A DNA stretch of 64,000 nucleotides from Comamonas sp. B21-038 (GTDB taxonomy: Bacteria > Pseudomonadota > Gammaproteobacteria > Burkholderiales > Burkholderiaceae_C): assembly GCF_022387135.1 (NCBI RefSeq), contig NZ_CP092462.1, positions 2,976,001 through 3,040,000 of the forward strand, given 5' to 3'. Of the stretch, positions 35,022-46,397 are shown in pieces. The notes below the pieces were generated by a model. It had not been told where the DNA came from, did no database searches, and worked only from the letters and a program-made list of their open reading frames with translations. The position numbers and the translations under genes were made by a program. Each line of letters starts with the position of its first letter. Position 1 is the first letter of the stretch.

Positions 35022-35936
35022 ATGACTCCCTCGCAACACCTCCAGGACACCGCCATCCGCTATTTTCTGGAAGTCGTGCGCAGCGGCTCGGTCAGCGAGG
35101 CCGCGCTGCGCCTGAATGTCTCGGCGTCCGCCGTCAGCCGCCAGATCGCATCGCTGGAGGAAGTGCTGCAGGTGCCGCTGTTCGAGCGCCGCCCGCGCGG
35201 CATGGTGGCCAGCGCTGCCGGTGAGTTGCTGGCCACCCATGCCAAGCGCCATGCGCTGGAGGCCGAGCGCGTCGTCGCCGATATCGAGGCGCTGCAAGGC
35301 CTGCGCCGAGGCCAGGTGCGGGTCTGCGCATCGGCCGGCTTTGCGTTCGAGTTTCTGCCGTTGGCCATGGCCACGTTCCGGGAGCAGCACCCGGGCATGC
35401 AGTTCCAGCTGGTGTCCGCCTCGCCCGCCCAGGTCACGCAGGCCGTCCGCAACGGCGAGGCCGACATCGGTCTGACCTACAGCCGTGCTGCCGTGCGCGA
35501 TATCGATGTGCAGCACCGCCAGAACTCACCGGTCATCCTGATCATGCCGCCCGGCCATCCGCTGGCCCGCTTTGCCAGCGTAAGCCTGGCGCAAATGCAG
35601 CCCTACCCGCTGGCCTTGCTGGACGATGGCAATACCGCGCGCCAGCTGTTTGACATTGCCAGCGGTCAGCGTGGCCTGGTGTTTGACCCCGTGCTGGAGA
35701 GCGGGCAGTTCGATGCGCTGGTGCGCTTTGTGCTGCATGGCGGCGGGCTCACCCTGGGCGGCGAAGTCACCGTGCGCGAGTATGTGCGCCAGGGCCTGCT
35801 GCACACCGTGCCCATCCGCGAGCGCGGCATGCATGCGCGCTCGATCGAACTGCAAACGCTGACGGGCCGTAACCTGCCCCGGGGCGTGCGCGCCTTTGTC
35901 GACCATTTGCGGGCGCTGTTGCCAGCGCAGCGTTGA
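35022..35936 (+). CDS. LysR family transcriptional regulator
   Basis: 304 residues from the ATG at 35022. The N-terminal winged helix-turn-helix is clear (AIRYFLEVVRSGSVSEAALRLNVSASAVSRQIASLEEVLQVPLFER). The C-terminal effector domain is of the periplasmic-binding type (VCASAGFAFEFLPLAMATFREQHPG, GEADIGLTYS). It diverges from the amidase gene across 107 bases, the standard arrangement for a LysR activator of the neighbouring operon. The inducer is unknown. It converges with parC over a terminator. Confidence 0.92.
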   Translation: MTPSQHLQDTAIRYFLEVVRSGSVSEAALRLNVSASAVSRQIASLEEVLQVPLFERRPRGMVASAAGELLATHAKRHALEAERVVADIEALQGLRRGQVRVCASAGFAFEFLPLAMATFREQHPGMQFQLVSASPAQVTQAVRNGEADIGLTYSRAAVRDIDVQHRQNSPVILIMPPGHPLARFASVSLAQMQPYPLALLDDGNTARQLFDIASGQRGLVFDPVLESGQFDALVRFVLHGGGLTLGGEVTVREYVRQGLLHTVPIRERGMHARSIELQTLTGRNLPRGVRAFVDHLRALLPAQR

Positions 35937-35960
35937 TCGGCGCTGCAACGACGGGACATG

Positions 35961-35994
35961 AAAAAGCCCCGCCGGGCGATACCGGGCAGGGCTT
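35961..35994 (-). terminator. Terminator of parC
   Basis: AAGCCC-type arms at 35964-35969 and 35989-35994 enclose a second GC-rich pairing. On the minus strand a T run follows (A's at 35961-35965). It sits between convergent LysR and parC. Confidence 0.8.
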
Positions 35995-36015
35995 GGGAGT
36001 GATGGGCAGTGCGCT

Positions 36016-38376
36016 TTATTCAACGCGGAACACGGCGTTGGGCTTGAAGCCCAGATCGGCGAGCTTGCCTTTTTTGGCGCGCCCGGCCTTGGCATTGTTG
36101 AGGCTGCGAATCTCCAGGGTTTCCTCACGGGCCTTGCCGCCGCGCCCGATCCCTTCGATGCGGATGCTGCGCGTGTAGACGGCGACACCGGCGAGGCGGT
36201 CCTTGTCCTCCAGGTCGATGAGCTTGAGCCCCTTGCCGCCCTTGGCCATGTGGTTGAGCTCGGCGACCTCGAAGGTCAGGATGCGGCCACCGACCGAGGC
36301 GCAGGCCACATGGCTGGCATCGGCCAATGGCAGGCTGCCGCTGCTGCCCGAGATATGCGAGGGGGCGCACAGCGTATCGCCATCATCCAGGCTGACAAAG
36401 GCCTTGCCACCCTTCTGGCGCGAAACCATGTTCTCCACCAGCGCGGTGAAGCCATAACCTGCGCTGCTGGCCAGCAGCAGGCGTGCGGACAGCGGACCGG
36501 CAAAGTAGTACTGGATCTGGGTGCCCGCTTCGAGCTCCATCAAGGTGGTGACCGGCTGGCCATCACCCCGGCCGCCCGGCAGGTTGGCGACCGCGACCGA
36601 GTAGACCCGGCCGTTGCTGCCAAAGACCAGCAACTGGTCGACCGTGCGGCATTCAAAGGTGCCATACAGGCTGTCGCCCGACTTGAAGCTGAAGCTGTCG
36701 GCCGCGTGGCCGTGGCCGGTGCGGGCCCGCACCCAGCCTTTTTCCGACACCACCACGGTGACCGGCTCATCGACCACCTTGACTTCGGCGACGGCCTTCT
36801 TCTCTTCCTGGATCAGGGTGCGGCGGGCATCGGCAAACTGCTTGGCATCGGCTTCGATCTCCTTGACCATCAGGCGCTTGAGCGACGCCGGGTTGGCCAG
36901 AATGTCTTCGAGCTTGCCCTGCTCTGCGCGCAGCTCGCTCAGCTCCTGCTCGATCTTGATCGCTTCGAGGCGGGCGAGCTGGCGCAGGCGGATTTCCAGG
37001 ATGTCGTCGGCCTGGCGCTCGCTCAGGTCAAAGCGCGCCATCAGCGCGGCCTTGGGCTCGTCGCTGGCGCGGATGATCGCGATCACCTCGTCGATATTGA
37101 GCAGAATGGTCTGCCGGCCTTCCAGGATATGGATGCGGTCCATCACCTTGGCCAGGCGGTGCTCGGAGCGGCGCGTGATCGTCGTCTGGCGGAACTGGAT
37201 CCACTCTTCCAGCATCAGGCGCAGCGACTTCTGCGTGGGCTTGCCGTCGATGCCGATCATCGTCAGGTTGACCGACGAGGAGCTCTCCAGGCTGGTATGC
37301 GCCAGCAGGCAGGTGATCAGCTCGGACTGCGCAATCTTGCCGGTCTTGGGCTCGAACACCAAACGTACCGCCGCATCCTTGCTCGACTCGTCGCGCACGC
37401 CATCGAGCAGGGACAGCACGGTGGCCTTGAGCTGGCTTTGCTCCTGCGTCAGGGTTTTCTTGCCGGTCTTGATCTTGGGGTTGGTCAGGTCCTCGATCTC
37501 CTCGAGCACCTTTTGCGAGGACACGCCGGGCGGCAGCTCGTTGACGACCAGCTGCCACTGGCCGCGCGCGAGCTCTTCGATGGTCCAGCGCGCACGCACC
37601 TTGATCGAGCCGCGACCCGTGCGGTAGGCATCGGCAATGTCCTTGTCGCTGCTGATGATCTGGCCGCCACCCGGGTAGTCCGGGCCGGGAATGATCTGCT
37701 GCAGGTCGAAGTCCGTCATCGCCGGCTTCTTGATCAGTGCCACACAGGCATCGGCCACTTCGCGCAGGTTGTGGCTGGGGATTTCGGTGGCCAGGCCCAC
37801 CGCTATGCCGCTGGCGCCGTTGAGCAGCGAGAACGGCAGGCGCGCCGGCAGCTGGCTGGGCTCCTCGGTGGAGCCGTCGTAGTTGGGCACAAAATCCACC
37901 GTGCCCATGTCGATCTCGTCGAGCAGCAGGCTGGTGATCTTGGACAGGCGCGCCTCGGTGTAACGCATCGCCGCAGCGCCATCACCATCGCGGCTGCCAA
38001 AGTTGCCTTGGCCATCGATCAGCGGGTAGCGCTGGGCAAAGTCCTGGGCCATGCGCACCAGCGCGTCATAGGCAGACTGGTCGCCATGCGGGTGAAAGCG
38101 GCCCAGCACATCGCCGACGACACGGGCGCTTTTGACGGGCTTGGCCGCCGTGGCGCGGTTGGGGCCGCTGTAGCCCAGGCCCATGCGGTCCATCGCAAAC
38201 AGGATGCGGCGCTGCACGGGCTTCAGACCATCGCAGACATCGGGCAGCGCACGGCCCTTGACCACCGACAGCGCGTATTCCAGATAGGCGCGCTGCGCGT
38301 AGTTGCCCAGGTCCAGGCTGTCGCCGTCGTCGGGCTCGGGGTTGGATAGCAAATCCAGACCGGTTTGTTCACTCAT
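36016..38376 (-). CDS. parC: DNA topoisomerase IV subunit A
   Basis: 786 residues. ParC cuts and rejoins DNA to decatenate chromosomes with ParE. The winged-helix opening ([31 protein letters not shown]) is followed by [18 protein letters not shown] and the catalytic tyrosine Tyr139 in [12 protein letters not shown]. The length and the C-terminal region, shorter and less ordered than in GyrA, fit ParC, and the neighbour is parE. A terminator follows. parE ends 183 bases upstream on the same strand, so the two may be co-transcribed in the order parE-parC. Confidence 0.95.
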   Translation of the reverse strand: MSEQTGLDLLSNPEPDDGDSLDLGNYAQRAYLEYALSVVKGRALPDVCDGLKPVQRRILFAMDRMGLGYSGPNRATAAKPVKSARVVGDVLGRFHPHGDQSAYDALVRMAQDFAQRYPLIDGQGNFGSRDGDGAAAMRYTEARLSKITSLLLDEIDMGTVDFVPNYDGSTEEPSQLPARLPFSLLNGASGIAVGLATEIPSHNLREVADACVALIKKPAMTDFDLQQIIPGPDYPGGGQIISSDKDIADAYRTGRGSIKVRARWTIEELARGQWQLVVNELPPGVSSQKVLEEIEDLTNPKIKTGKKTLTQEQSQLKATVLSLLDGVRDESSKDAAVRLVFEPKTGKIAQSELITCLLAHTSLESSSSVNLTMIGIDGKPTQKSLRLMLEEWIQFRQTTITRRSEHRLAKVMDRIHILEGRQTILLNIDEVIAIIRASDEPKAALMARFDLSERQADDILEIRLRQLARLEAIKIEQELSELRAEQGKLEDILANPASLKRLMVKEIEADAKQFADARRTLIQEEKKAVAEVKVVDEPVTVVVSEKGWVRARTGHGHAADSFSFKSGDSLYGTFECRTVDQLLVFGSNGRVYSVAVANLPGGRGDGQPVTTLMELEAGTQIQYYFAGPLSARLLLASSAGYGFTALVENMVSRQKGGKAFVSLDDGDTLCAPSHISGSSGSLPLADASHVACASVGGRILTFEVAELNHMAKGGKGLKLIDLEDKDRLAGVAVYTRSIRIEGIGRGGKAREETLEIRSLNNAKAGRAKKGKLADLGFKPNAVFRVE

Positions 38377-38559
38377 GGTTGTTCAGCTTTCTTTGCTTGT
38401 GGCACGGCTGCACGCGGCTGTGGTTGGTGTTGTCATTCAGCGGCATGGGCAGCGGGACATTCGATGGCTCCGTCAGGCAGGATGCGAAGCCCAGACGCAG
38501 ACAGGGCTGCGGCCAGGCAAGGCAAAAGCGGCAAAGCCATCGATGCTGGAGACATGCAA

Positions 38560-40536
<1,977 letters not shown>

Positions 40537-40723
40537 AACTTTCCATTCTAGCGGCTGCCATTGTAAATAGCTGTATAGATAAACAGGTGGATTTGTTGAC
40601 GATTCACGACGCTTGGTCGCAACAGCCTGCAATGGGCTTGGCTGGCCACTGGGCAATATGCGAGAGACAGCCGGTTTTGGGGGTTGGAGTAACAATCCGT
40701 GCATAACGAGACAAGCTAGGACT

Positions 40724-41947
40724 ATGCAAAACAACGCACAACAATTGACGATGGCCCGCGTGCTGCTGTGCGGCGGCGCCGTGGTGACGCTGTCGATGGG
40801 CATCCGCCACGGATTTGGCCTGTGGCTGCAGCCGATCACGCAGGAGATGGGCTGGACGCGCGAATCCTTTGCGCTGGCGCTGGCGGTGCAAAACCTCAGC
40901 TGGGGCCTGATTGGCATCTTCACCGGCATGCTGGCCGACCGTTTTGGCGCCAGCAAGGTGCTGGTCTGCGGCGCGCTGCTCTATGCGCTGGGCCTGGCCG
41001 GCATGGCCTGGGCGCCCAATACGCTGGTGTTCGCGCTCACGGCCGGACTTCTGATCGGCATGGCGCAGACGGGCACCACCTATGCGGTGATCTATGGCGT
41101 CATCGGGCGCCAACTGCCTGCTGAGAAACGCTCCTGGGCCATGGGGGTGGCTGCAGCGGCCGGCTCCTTTGGCCAGTTCTTCATGGTGCCGGTCGAGGGC
41201 CAGCTGATCGCCCACCTGGGCTGGCAGAACGCGCTGCTGGTCTGTGCGGTATTGGTGCTGACCATCGTGCCGCTGGCCATCGCGCTGCGCGAGCCCAATT
41301 TCCACGCACTCAAGCGCCACGCGGCCGCAGGCCAGCAGCAAACCATCGCCCAGGCCGTGGGCGAAGCCTTCCGCAATCCCAGCTTCTTGCTGCTGACGGC
41401 GGGTTACTTCGTTTGCGGCTTCCAGGTGATGTTCATTGGCGTGCACATGCCCAGCTACCTGAAAGACTTCGGGCTGCCGCCGCATGTGGCCAGCTATTCG
41501 CTCGCGCTCATCGGCCTGTTCAACATCTTTGGCACCTACCTGGCAGGCTCGCTGGGCCAGCGCATGGCCAAGCGCTACCTGCTCTCGGGCATCTATTTCA
41601 TCCGCGCGATCGCGATCGTGGTGTTTCTGCTGGTCCCGCTGTCGCCCTGGTCGGTCTATGTGTTTGCCGCCGTGATGGGCTTTTTGTGGCTGTCCACCGT
41701 GCCGCTGACCAATGGCGCCATTGCGCAGATCTTCGGCGTGCAGCATTTGTCCATGCTCAGCGGCTTTGTGTTCTTCAGCCACCAGATCGGCAGCTTCCTG
41801 GGCATCTGGCTGGGCGGCTACCTGTATGACCACACCGGCAGCTATGATGTCGTCTGGTACGTGGCCATTGGGCTGGGCGTGTTCGCCGGCCTGGTCAATC
41901 TGCCCGTCAAGGAAGAGCCTGTGCGGCGCCAGCCACTGGCGGCCTGA
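40724..41947 (+). CDS. Major facilitator superfamily transporter
   Basis: 407 residues with about 12 membrane helices in two six-helix halves separated by a polar loop near residue 200-215 (EPNFHALKRHAAAGQQQ). MFS signatures include GMLADRFGASKVLVCGALL after helix 2 and the related GSLGQRMAKRYLLSG in the second half. It resembles the oxalate/formate-type or monocarboxylate-like MFS group (MGWTRESFALALAVQNLSWGLIGIFTGMLADR), but substrate cannot be stated. AGG lies 5 bases before the ATG at 40724. A tiny membrane protein gene starts 13 bases after its stop. Confidence 0.9.
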   Translation: MQNNAQQLTMARVLLCGGAVVTLSMGIRHGFGLWLQPITQEMGWTRESFALALAVQNLSWGLIGIFTGMLADRFGASKVLVCGALLYALGLAGMAWAPNTLVFALTAGLLIGMAQTGTTYAVIYGVIGRQLPAEKRSWAMGVAAAAGSFGQFFMVPVEGQLIAHLGWQNALLVCAVLVLTIVPLAIALREPNFHALKRHAAAGQQQTIAQAVGEAFRNPSFLLLTAGYFVCGFQVMFIGVHMPSYLKDFGLPPHVASYSLALIGLFNIFGTYLAGSLGQRMAKRYLLSGIYFIRAIAIVVFLLVPLSPWSVYVFAAVMGFLWLSTVPLTNGAIAQIFGVQHLSMLSGFVFFSHQIGSFLGIWLGGYLYDHTGSYDVVWYVAIGLGVFAGLVNLPVKEEPVRRQPLAA

Positions 41948-41960
41948 CGACTGAACTCTC

Positions 41961-42134
41961 ATGCAACAGCCTGCACCACCAACACCCTCCAACGCGGACG
42001 CCGCGCCGCTGCGCGGCTGGCAGCGCGCTGCCATCTGGCTGCTGGTGGCGGTGCTGCTGGCGCTGGTCTTCATGCTCTATACGCAACCGGAATTCATGGT
42101 GCGCATGGCCGACCATGTCTGGGCCTGCTTCTGA
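41961..42134 (+). CDS. Small single-span membrane protein, 57 residues
   Basis: An ATG frame of 57 codons starts 13 bases after the MFS stop. The N-terminal 20 residues are Pro/Ala-rich, then WQRAAIWLLVAVLLALVFMLYT is one clear membrane helix, and a short tail ends in DHVWACF. The codon pattern (GC-rich third positions) matches neighbouring genes, and the positive charges before the helix (Arg18, Arg22) suggest the N-terminus is cytoplasmic. No family is recognised. The close spacing implies co-expression with the MFS transporter, perhaps as an accessory subunit; that is inference. Confidence 0.6.
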   Translation: MQQPAPPTPSNADAAPLRGWQRAAIWLLVAVLLALVFMLYTQPEFMVRMADHVWACF

Positions 42135-42192
42135 GAACGTGTCTACGTTCTCCCCGCGCCGCGATGCAGCGATCGCAAACACCATCCAGCCG

Positions 42193-42750
42193 ATGACCCA
42201 CACCCACACCCACACCCCCGCCCCCTCGCCCTGGATCACCCGCTTTTCTGCGCTGATCCCGGCTGGCCGCCAGGTGCTGGATCTGGCCTGCGGCCAGGGC
42301 CGCCATGCGCGCTATCTTCAGGCCCAGGGTTTGCAGGTGACGGGCGTGGACCGCGACGGTGCGGCCCTGCAATCGCTGCAGTCGGACACGGCAGGCGAAT
42401 GGCTGCAGGCCGATATCGAAAACGGTGCCTGGCCGCTGGAAGGCCGGCTCTTCGATGCAGTGGTCGTGACGAACTATCTGTGGCGCCCGCTGTGGCCGCG
42501 CATTCTGGCCAGTGTGGCCCCTGGCGGGCTGTTGTTGTACGAGACCTTTGCGCAGGGCAACGAAGCCTACGGCAAGCCCTCCCGGCCCGATTTTTTGCTG
42601 CAACCGGGCGAGCTGCTGCAAGTCTGCGCCGGCTGGTCGGTCATCGCCTATGAGGCAGGGCTGCTGCGCAGCCCGGAGCGGGTGGTACAGCGCATTGCGG
42701 CGCGCCGCCCGCACGGCGCAAGCCCCCTGCCAGCCACGCCGCTGCCCTGA
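42193..42750 (+). CDS. Class I SAM-dependent methyltransferase (TehB/UbiE-like small type)
   Basis: 185 residues from the ATG at 42193. The SAM-binding motif I is VLDLACGQGRHAR at 28-40, followed by an acidic motif (VTGVDRDGAAL) and a post-motif region FDAVVVTNYLWRPLWPRILASVAPGGLLLYETF, which is the usual class I order. The start codon is followed by a His-Thr repeat (THTHTHT). An upstream ATG at 42115 is possible but would overlap the small membrane gene. The methyl acceptor is unknown. Confidence 0.85.
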   Translation: MTHTHTHTPAPSPWITRFSALIPAGRQVLDLACGQGRHARYLQAQGLQVTGVDRDGAALQSLQSDTAGEWLQADIENGAWPLEGRLFDAVVVTNYLWRPLWPRILASVAPGGLLLYETFAQGNEAYGKPSRPDFLLQPGELLQVCAGWSVIAYEAGLLRSPERVVQRIAARRPHGASPLPATPLP

Positions 42751-42896
42751 AGCGACCTCCGCTTTGCATAACTTTGCGGCCTTGCGCGCGCGGCCGGATA
42801 CCGCCGAAACCCAATAGGCATGCGGTTTTCGCTTTGTCACACCTTGCACAAAGCCGGCCCAACTTCCTCCACATTTGGCTTCTATAGTTCAACCAT

Positions 42897-42988
42897 AGGC
42901 TCTGCGGAGAGGCGTAAACACACTCCAGTTTCTCTGTTTCACCGCTTCTTTCTGTTCCACACCAGATCGCGGCCTGGCCGCAGAGCCT
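42897..42988 (+). promoter_or_regulatory. Long inverted repeat with T tract upstream of the small exported protein
   Basis: AGGCTCTGCGG at 42897-42907 and its perfect complement CCGCAGAGCCT at 42978-42988 enclose 70 bases. CTTTTT follows directly and the ATG of the next gene is 20 bases further on. TATAGT at 42883-42888 could be a -10 placing the transcript start at the left arm. It could act as an attenuator or occlude the ribosome site; no -35 is convincing. Confidence 0.45.
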
Positions 42989-43008
42989 CTTTTTATACAA
43001 GGAATGCC

Positions 43009-43266
43009 ATGAGTTCTCAACCACTTCGCCATCGTCTGCTGTGCAGCACCGCCGTGACTGCAGCCCTCTGGATCGCCGCCGCACAGGCCCAGGCCGCCAG
43101 CCCCGCCCAACCCGCCCCGTCCAAGCAAGCCATTGAGGCTTGCCAGGGCAAGAAGGCCGGCGACGCCGTCCAACTGACACTGGACAATGGCACCACCGCC
43201 AAGGCCACCTGCCGCCAGGTGGGCAAGCAACTGGTCGCCAAGCGTGGCGCATCCATCGGACCCTGA
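43009..43266 (+). CDS. Small exported protein, 85 residues
   Basis: The start at 43009 has AAGGA at ideal distance. A signal peptide is clear (RHRLLCSTAVTAALWIAAAQAQA, cleavage near residue 30). The mature part of about 55 residues contains AIEACQGKKAGDAVQLTLDNGTTAKATCRQVGKQLVAKRG. Two Cys about 24 residues apart probably form a disulfide. Short periplasmic proteins with an EACxGKxxGD-type motif are common in Comamonadaceae, but their role is unknown. It has its own terminator and precedes a two-component system, so it might be a target or sensor accessory of that system; this is inference. Confidence 0.8.
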   Translation: MSSQPLRHRLLCSTAVTAALWIAAAQAQAASPAQPAPSKQAIEACQGKKAGDAVQLTLDNGTTAKATCRQVGKQLVAKRGASIGP

Positions 43267-43332
43267 AGTCCGCTGGTAACGCCCCGATCAAGCAACACTT
43301 TTACACACCCACGCACTGTGTAAGAGAATAGC

Positions 43333-43360
43333 CGGGCAGGCATTGCGCCTGCCCGTTTTT
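43333..43360 (+). terminator. Terminator after the small exported protein
   Basis: CGGGCAGGC (43333-43341) pairs perfectly with GCCTGCCCG (43347-43355) over a 5-base loop and is followed by five T residues. It implies that the histidine kinase start lies downstream of 43360. Confidence 0.92.
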
Positions 43361-43400
43361 GCCGTTTGCGCTCCTCCATCCAACGCCCCAGCTGCTTTCT

Positions 43401-44939
43401 GTGACCACTTCCCGCTTCCAACAGTTGCGTTTCACCCGCTTGCAGACACGGGTGCTGCTGGCCATGGTGCTGCTGCTGCTGGGGCTGCTGCTGGGGTTTT
43501 TTGGCTTTTCGTACTGGAGCCTGCAGCGCGGGCTGGGCGGCTACGTGGCACAGATCGAGCTGGGGCGGCTGGAGTATCTCGAAAGCCAGCTGCGGCGCGA
43601 ATATGCGAAGGACCCGCATTGGGCTTCGCTGACGCCGGAGCGCTGGAATGCACTGACCCGCTTTGGCAGCCAGGCGGCCGTGCCCGTCTCGCCCCCTGCC
43701 GAGACAGTGGCACCGCGCCGGGCCACACTCGGGCCTGCACTGACCCAGCAATTGCGCCCCATCGAGCGCCACCCGCTGTCCCAGCGCCTGGGTCTGCTCG
43801 ACAACGAGGGCAAGCTGATTGCCGGTGTGCCGCCCACGCCCGGCAGCGCCAAAAACCCGCTGTTCGATGGCCAGCACATGCTGATTGGCACCCTGACCTT
43901 GAACCAGCCCGAAGACCTGAAAAACCAGATCGACAATGCCTTTTTGAAGGAGCATCTGGTGTTTCTGGCGATTACCGGTCTGCTGGGGCTGCTGTTGGCC
44001 GGTGCCCTGTCCTGGTGGCTGAGCCGCCGCTGGATTCGGCCCATCGAGGCGCTGAGCGAAGGGGCGAAGGCCTTTGCCAGCGGACAGCTGGACTACCGCA
44101 TTGCCGTGGCCGGCCATGATGAGCTGGTGCAGCTGGCCGACCGCTACAACCACATGGCCGAACAGCTCTCGCAAGCCCAGGCACAGCAGCATGAATGGCT
44201 CACGCAGGTGGCCCATGAGTTGCGCACCCCGCTGGCAGCCGTGCGGGCCGAGATTGAAGCCGTACAGGATGGCATCCGCAGCTTTGATGCGCAGACGGCC
44301 GCGCGCCTGCACCGCCAGATCCTGCGCCTGACCCAGCTGGTCAGCGACATGCGCGCCACCATCCCGACCGCACTGGTAGTGCACGCACCCGAGGCCGCCC
44401 CTGCGCTGCAGCTGACCGCCCACCTGCCCGCGGCTGCGCGCCCGCTGGACATGCGGGCCCTGACCATCGAGGCGGTGGAAGCCGTGCAGATTCGCTTCAG
44501 CCAAGCGGGCATCAGCCTGCCCACGGCCCAGGAGCTGCTCACCGCCCTGCCGCCTGCCTGGGTGCAGGGCAATGCGCAGCAGTTGCACCAGGTGCTGAGC
44601 AATATCCTGGAAAACAGCCTGCGCTACACCGATGCGCCGGGCCGTGTCAGCATCAGCGCCAGCCTGCATGGGCCAGCACCTGGTTCGGGCCAGCGCTGGC
44701 TGGAGCTGCACCTCGATGACAGCAGCCCCTCGGTGCCGCCAGCCGAACTGCCCCGTATTTTTGAACGCTTCTACCGCGTAGAGACCTCGCGCAGCCGCGC
44801 CAGCGGCGGCTCGGGCCTGGGGCTTGCGATCTGCAAAAGCATTGTGCAAGCCCATGGAGGACAATTGCAGGCCTCCATCTCGTCCTTGGGCGGTCTGCGC
44901 CTTACCTTGATCCTGCCCTTGATAGACCCTGTTGCATGA
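43401..44939 (+). CDS. Sensor histidine kinase
   Basis: About 512 residues from the GTG at 43401, chosen because a terminator ends at 43360. Two membrane helices (about 14-36 and 185-207) bracket a periplasmic sensor of roughly 150 residues. A HAMP domain follows (SRRWIRPIEALSEGAKAFASG). The phosphorylated His is near residue 272 in QVAHELRTPLAAV. The ATPase domain has the N box ILENSLRYTD and the G box SGLGLAICKSIVQAHGG. Its stop overlaps the response regulator start by four bases, so they form one operon. The stimulus is unknown; the layout resembles BaeS-type envelope sensors. Confidence 0.9.
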   Translation: MTTSRFQQLRFTRLQTRVLLAMVLLLLGLLLGFFGFSYWSLQRGLGGYVAQIELGRLEYLESQLRREYAKDPHWASLTPERWNALTRFGSQAAVPVSPPAETVAPRRATLGPALTQQLRPIERHPLSQRLGLLDNEGKLIAGVPPTPGSAKNPLFDGQHMLIGTLTLNQPEDLKNQIDNAFLKEHLVFLAITGLLGLLLAGALSWWLSRRWIRPIEALSEGAKAFASGQLDYRIAVAGHDELVQLADRYNHMAEQLSQAQAQQHEWLTQVAHELRTPLAAVRAEIEAVQDGIRSFDAQTAARLHRQILRLTQLVSDMRATIPTALVVHAPEAAPALQLTAHLPAAARPLDMRALTIEAVEAVQIRFSQAGISLPTAQELLTALPPAWVQGNAQQLHQVLSNILENSLRYTDAPGRVSISASLHGPAPGSGQRWLELHLDDSSPSVPPAELPRIFERFYRVETSRSRASGGSGLGLAICKSIVQAHGGQLQASISSLGGLRLTLILPLIDPVA

Positions 44940-45631
44940 ACACCGCCAAACCCCGCATTCTGTATGCCGAAGACGAGGCCGATATCGCCTCGGTTGTCAT
45001 TGACTACCTGCACCACGCCGGCTACGAGGTCGAGCATTTTGCCGATGGCAGCAAGGCCATGGCGGCGCTGCGCGCCCGCGCGCCGCAGCTGGCCATTCTC
45101 GATCTGATGCTGCCCGGCACCGACGGCCTGAGCATTCTGCGCGAGTGCCGCGCGCGCCAGATCTGCCCCGTCATCTGCCTGACCGCCAAGGTCGAGGAAG
45201 TGGACCGGCTGGTCGGCCTCGAGATGGGCGCCGACGACTATATCTGCAAGCCCTTTTCGCCGCGCGAGCTGATTGCCCGCGTCAAGGTGATCCTGCGCCG
45301 CCATGCACCACCTGCTCCCGGTGCGGCAGCCAGCCAGGCCGCCAGCGACTGGCAGCTGGATGAGACCACCAGCCAGGCCAGCTGGCGCGGCCAGGATCTG
45401 GGGCTGACGCGGCGTGAGTTTGCGTTGCTGCACATCCTGCAGCGCCATCCCGGCAAGATCTACCCCCGCAGCCAGTTGCTGGACCTGGCCTATGCCGATG
45501 CGCTGGAAGTGAGCGACCGCGCGATCGACAGCCATATCAAGAACCTGCGCAAGAAACTGCGCACGGTGATGGGAGACGACGCCGATTGCATTCGCTCGAT
45601 CTATGGCGTCGGCTTCGCATTTGAAGGCTAG
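44936..45631 (+). CDS. OmpR-family response regulator
   Basis: 231 residues. The receiver domain has the acidic pair (EDEAD, near 12-14), the phosphoacceptor Asp56 in LAILDLMLPGTDG, and the conserved Lys in ADDYICKPFSPREL. The C-terminal winged helix (LTRREFALLHILQRHPGKIYPRSQLLDLAY, then DRAIDSHIKNLRKKL and SIYGVGFAFEG) is of OmpR/PhoB type. It overlaps the kinase gene by ATGA, so the pair is translationally coupled and is its cognate regulator. Confidence 0.93.
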   Translation: MNTAKPRILYAEDEADIASVVIDYLHHAGYEVEHFADGSKAMAALRARAPQLAILDLMLPGTDGLSILRECRARQICPVICLTAKVEEVDRLVGLEMGADDYICKPFSPRELIARVKVILRRHAPPAPGAAASQAASDWQLDETTSQASWRGQDLGLTRREFALLHILQRHPGKIYPRSQLLDLAYADALEVSDRAIDSHIKNLRKKLRTVMGDDADCIRSIYGVGFAFEG

Positions 45632-45640
45632 CGCTGCAGT

Positions 45641-46360
45641 TCAGTCCCGCGTGCTGGGGCTCCAGAACGCCTGGCGCACCCCGGGCTTGGCCGCCAGCTG
45701 CTGCACCATCGCATCGAGCTCCTCTCCCTCCACCGACTGGGCGGCCAAGGTCGCTTCAATAACCACCTCGGCATCGCCAAATGGCTGGATGTCGATGTCG
45801 CCGGGCGGGTAGCCGCCACGCTCTAGCACATCCTGCAGCATCGCCAGCGCCAGCCGCTGGTGCAGGCGCTCGGCCACGACAAACACGGCATTGGTCATTT
45901 CGGTGGAAGCCACATCCAGCGGCTTGCGGTTGATGGCATTGACGAGCGGGCGCAGCAAGGTATTGGCCGCCAGCACCAGCACGGTGCCCAGGGCCGCCTG
46001 CACGATCAGGTCAGCCCCCGCTGCGGCGCCCACGGCGGCAGAGCCCCACAGGGTGGCGGCGGTGTTCAGGCCACGCACATTGCCCTCCTCGCGCATGATG
46101 ACGCCAGCGCCCAGAAAGCCGATCCCCGAGACCACATAGGCCATCACGCGCACGGCCCCGTCAGGGCCTGCAATGGTGTTGGCACTGTCGACAAAGATGG
46201 CCGCACCCACGGCCACCAGCACATTGGTGCGCAAGCCGGCGGTGCGCTGGCGGTATTGGCGCTCCAGGCCGATGACGGCGCCCAGAACAAAGGCGGTCAC
46301 CAGGCTGATGGCCGTGTTGATCAGTGAGTTCAGTTGTGTGTAGTTCAGCGCTTCGAGCAT
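45641..46360 (-). CDS. MgtC/SapB family membrane protein
   Basis: 239 residues. The N-terminal ~140 residues hold four to five membrane helices with the MgtC signature (AFVLGAVIGLERQYRQRTAGLRTNVLVAVGAA, GIGFLGAGVIMREEGNVRGLNTAATLW). The C-terminal ~95 residues are a soluble ACT-like domain. True MgtC inhibits the F-ATPase and matters under low Mg2+; many MgtC/SapB homologues have unknown roles. It lies 37 bases downstream of the mgtA stop on the same strand, which supports a magnesium-linked operon. Confidence 0.88.
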   Translation of the reverse strand: MLEALNYTQLNSLINTAISLVTAFVLGAVIGLERQYRQRTAGLRTNVLVAVGAAIFVDSANTIAGPDGAVRVMAYVVSGIGFLGAGVIMREEGNVRGLNTAATLWGSAAVGAAAGADLIVQAALGTVLVLAANTLLRPLVNAINRKPLDVASTEMTNAVFVVAERLHQRLALAMLQDVLERGGYPPGDIDIQPFGDAEVVIEATLAAQSVEGEELDAMVQQLAAKPGVRQAFWSPSTRD

Positions 46361-46397
46361 GCCGCCCTCCTTGGCAAACGGTTATTCTTCATGGCGC

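Noticed and set aside
36250..38349. A 699-codon plus-strand frame opposite parC
   Set aside because: Antisense shadow of a clear topoisomerase gene.
40537..40956. Upstream extension of parE by 140 codons
   Set aside because: No similarity to ParE, and it would cover the start of the divergent MFS gene. The ATG at 40536 has a ribosome site.
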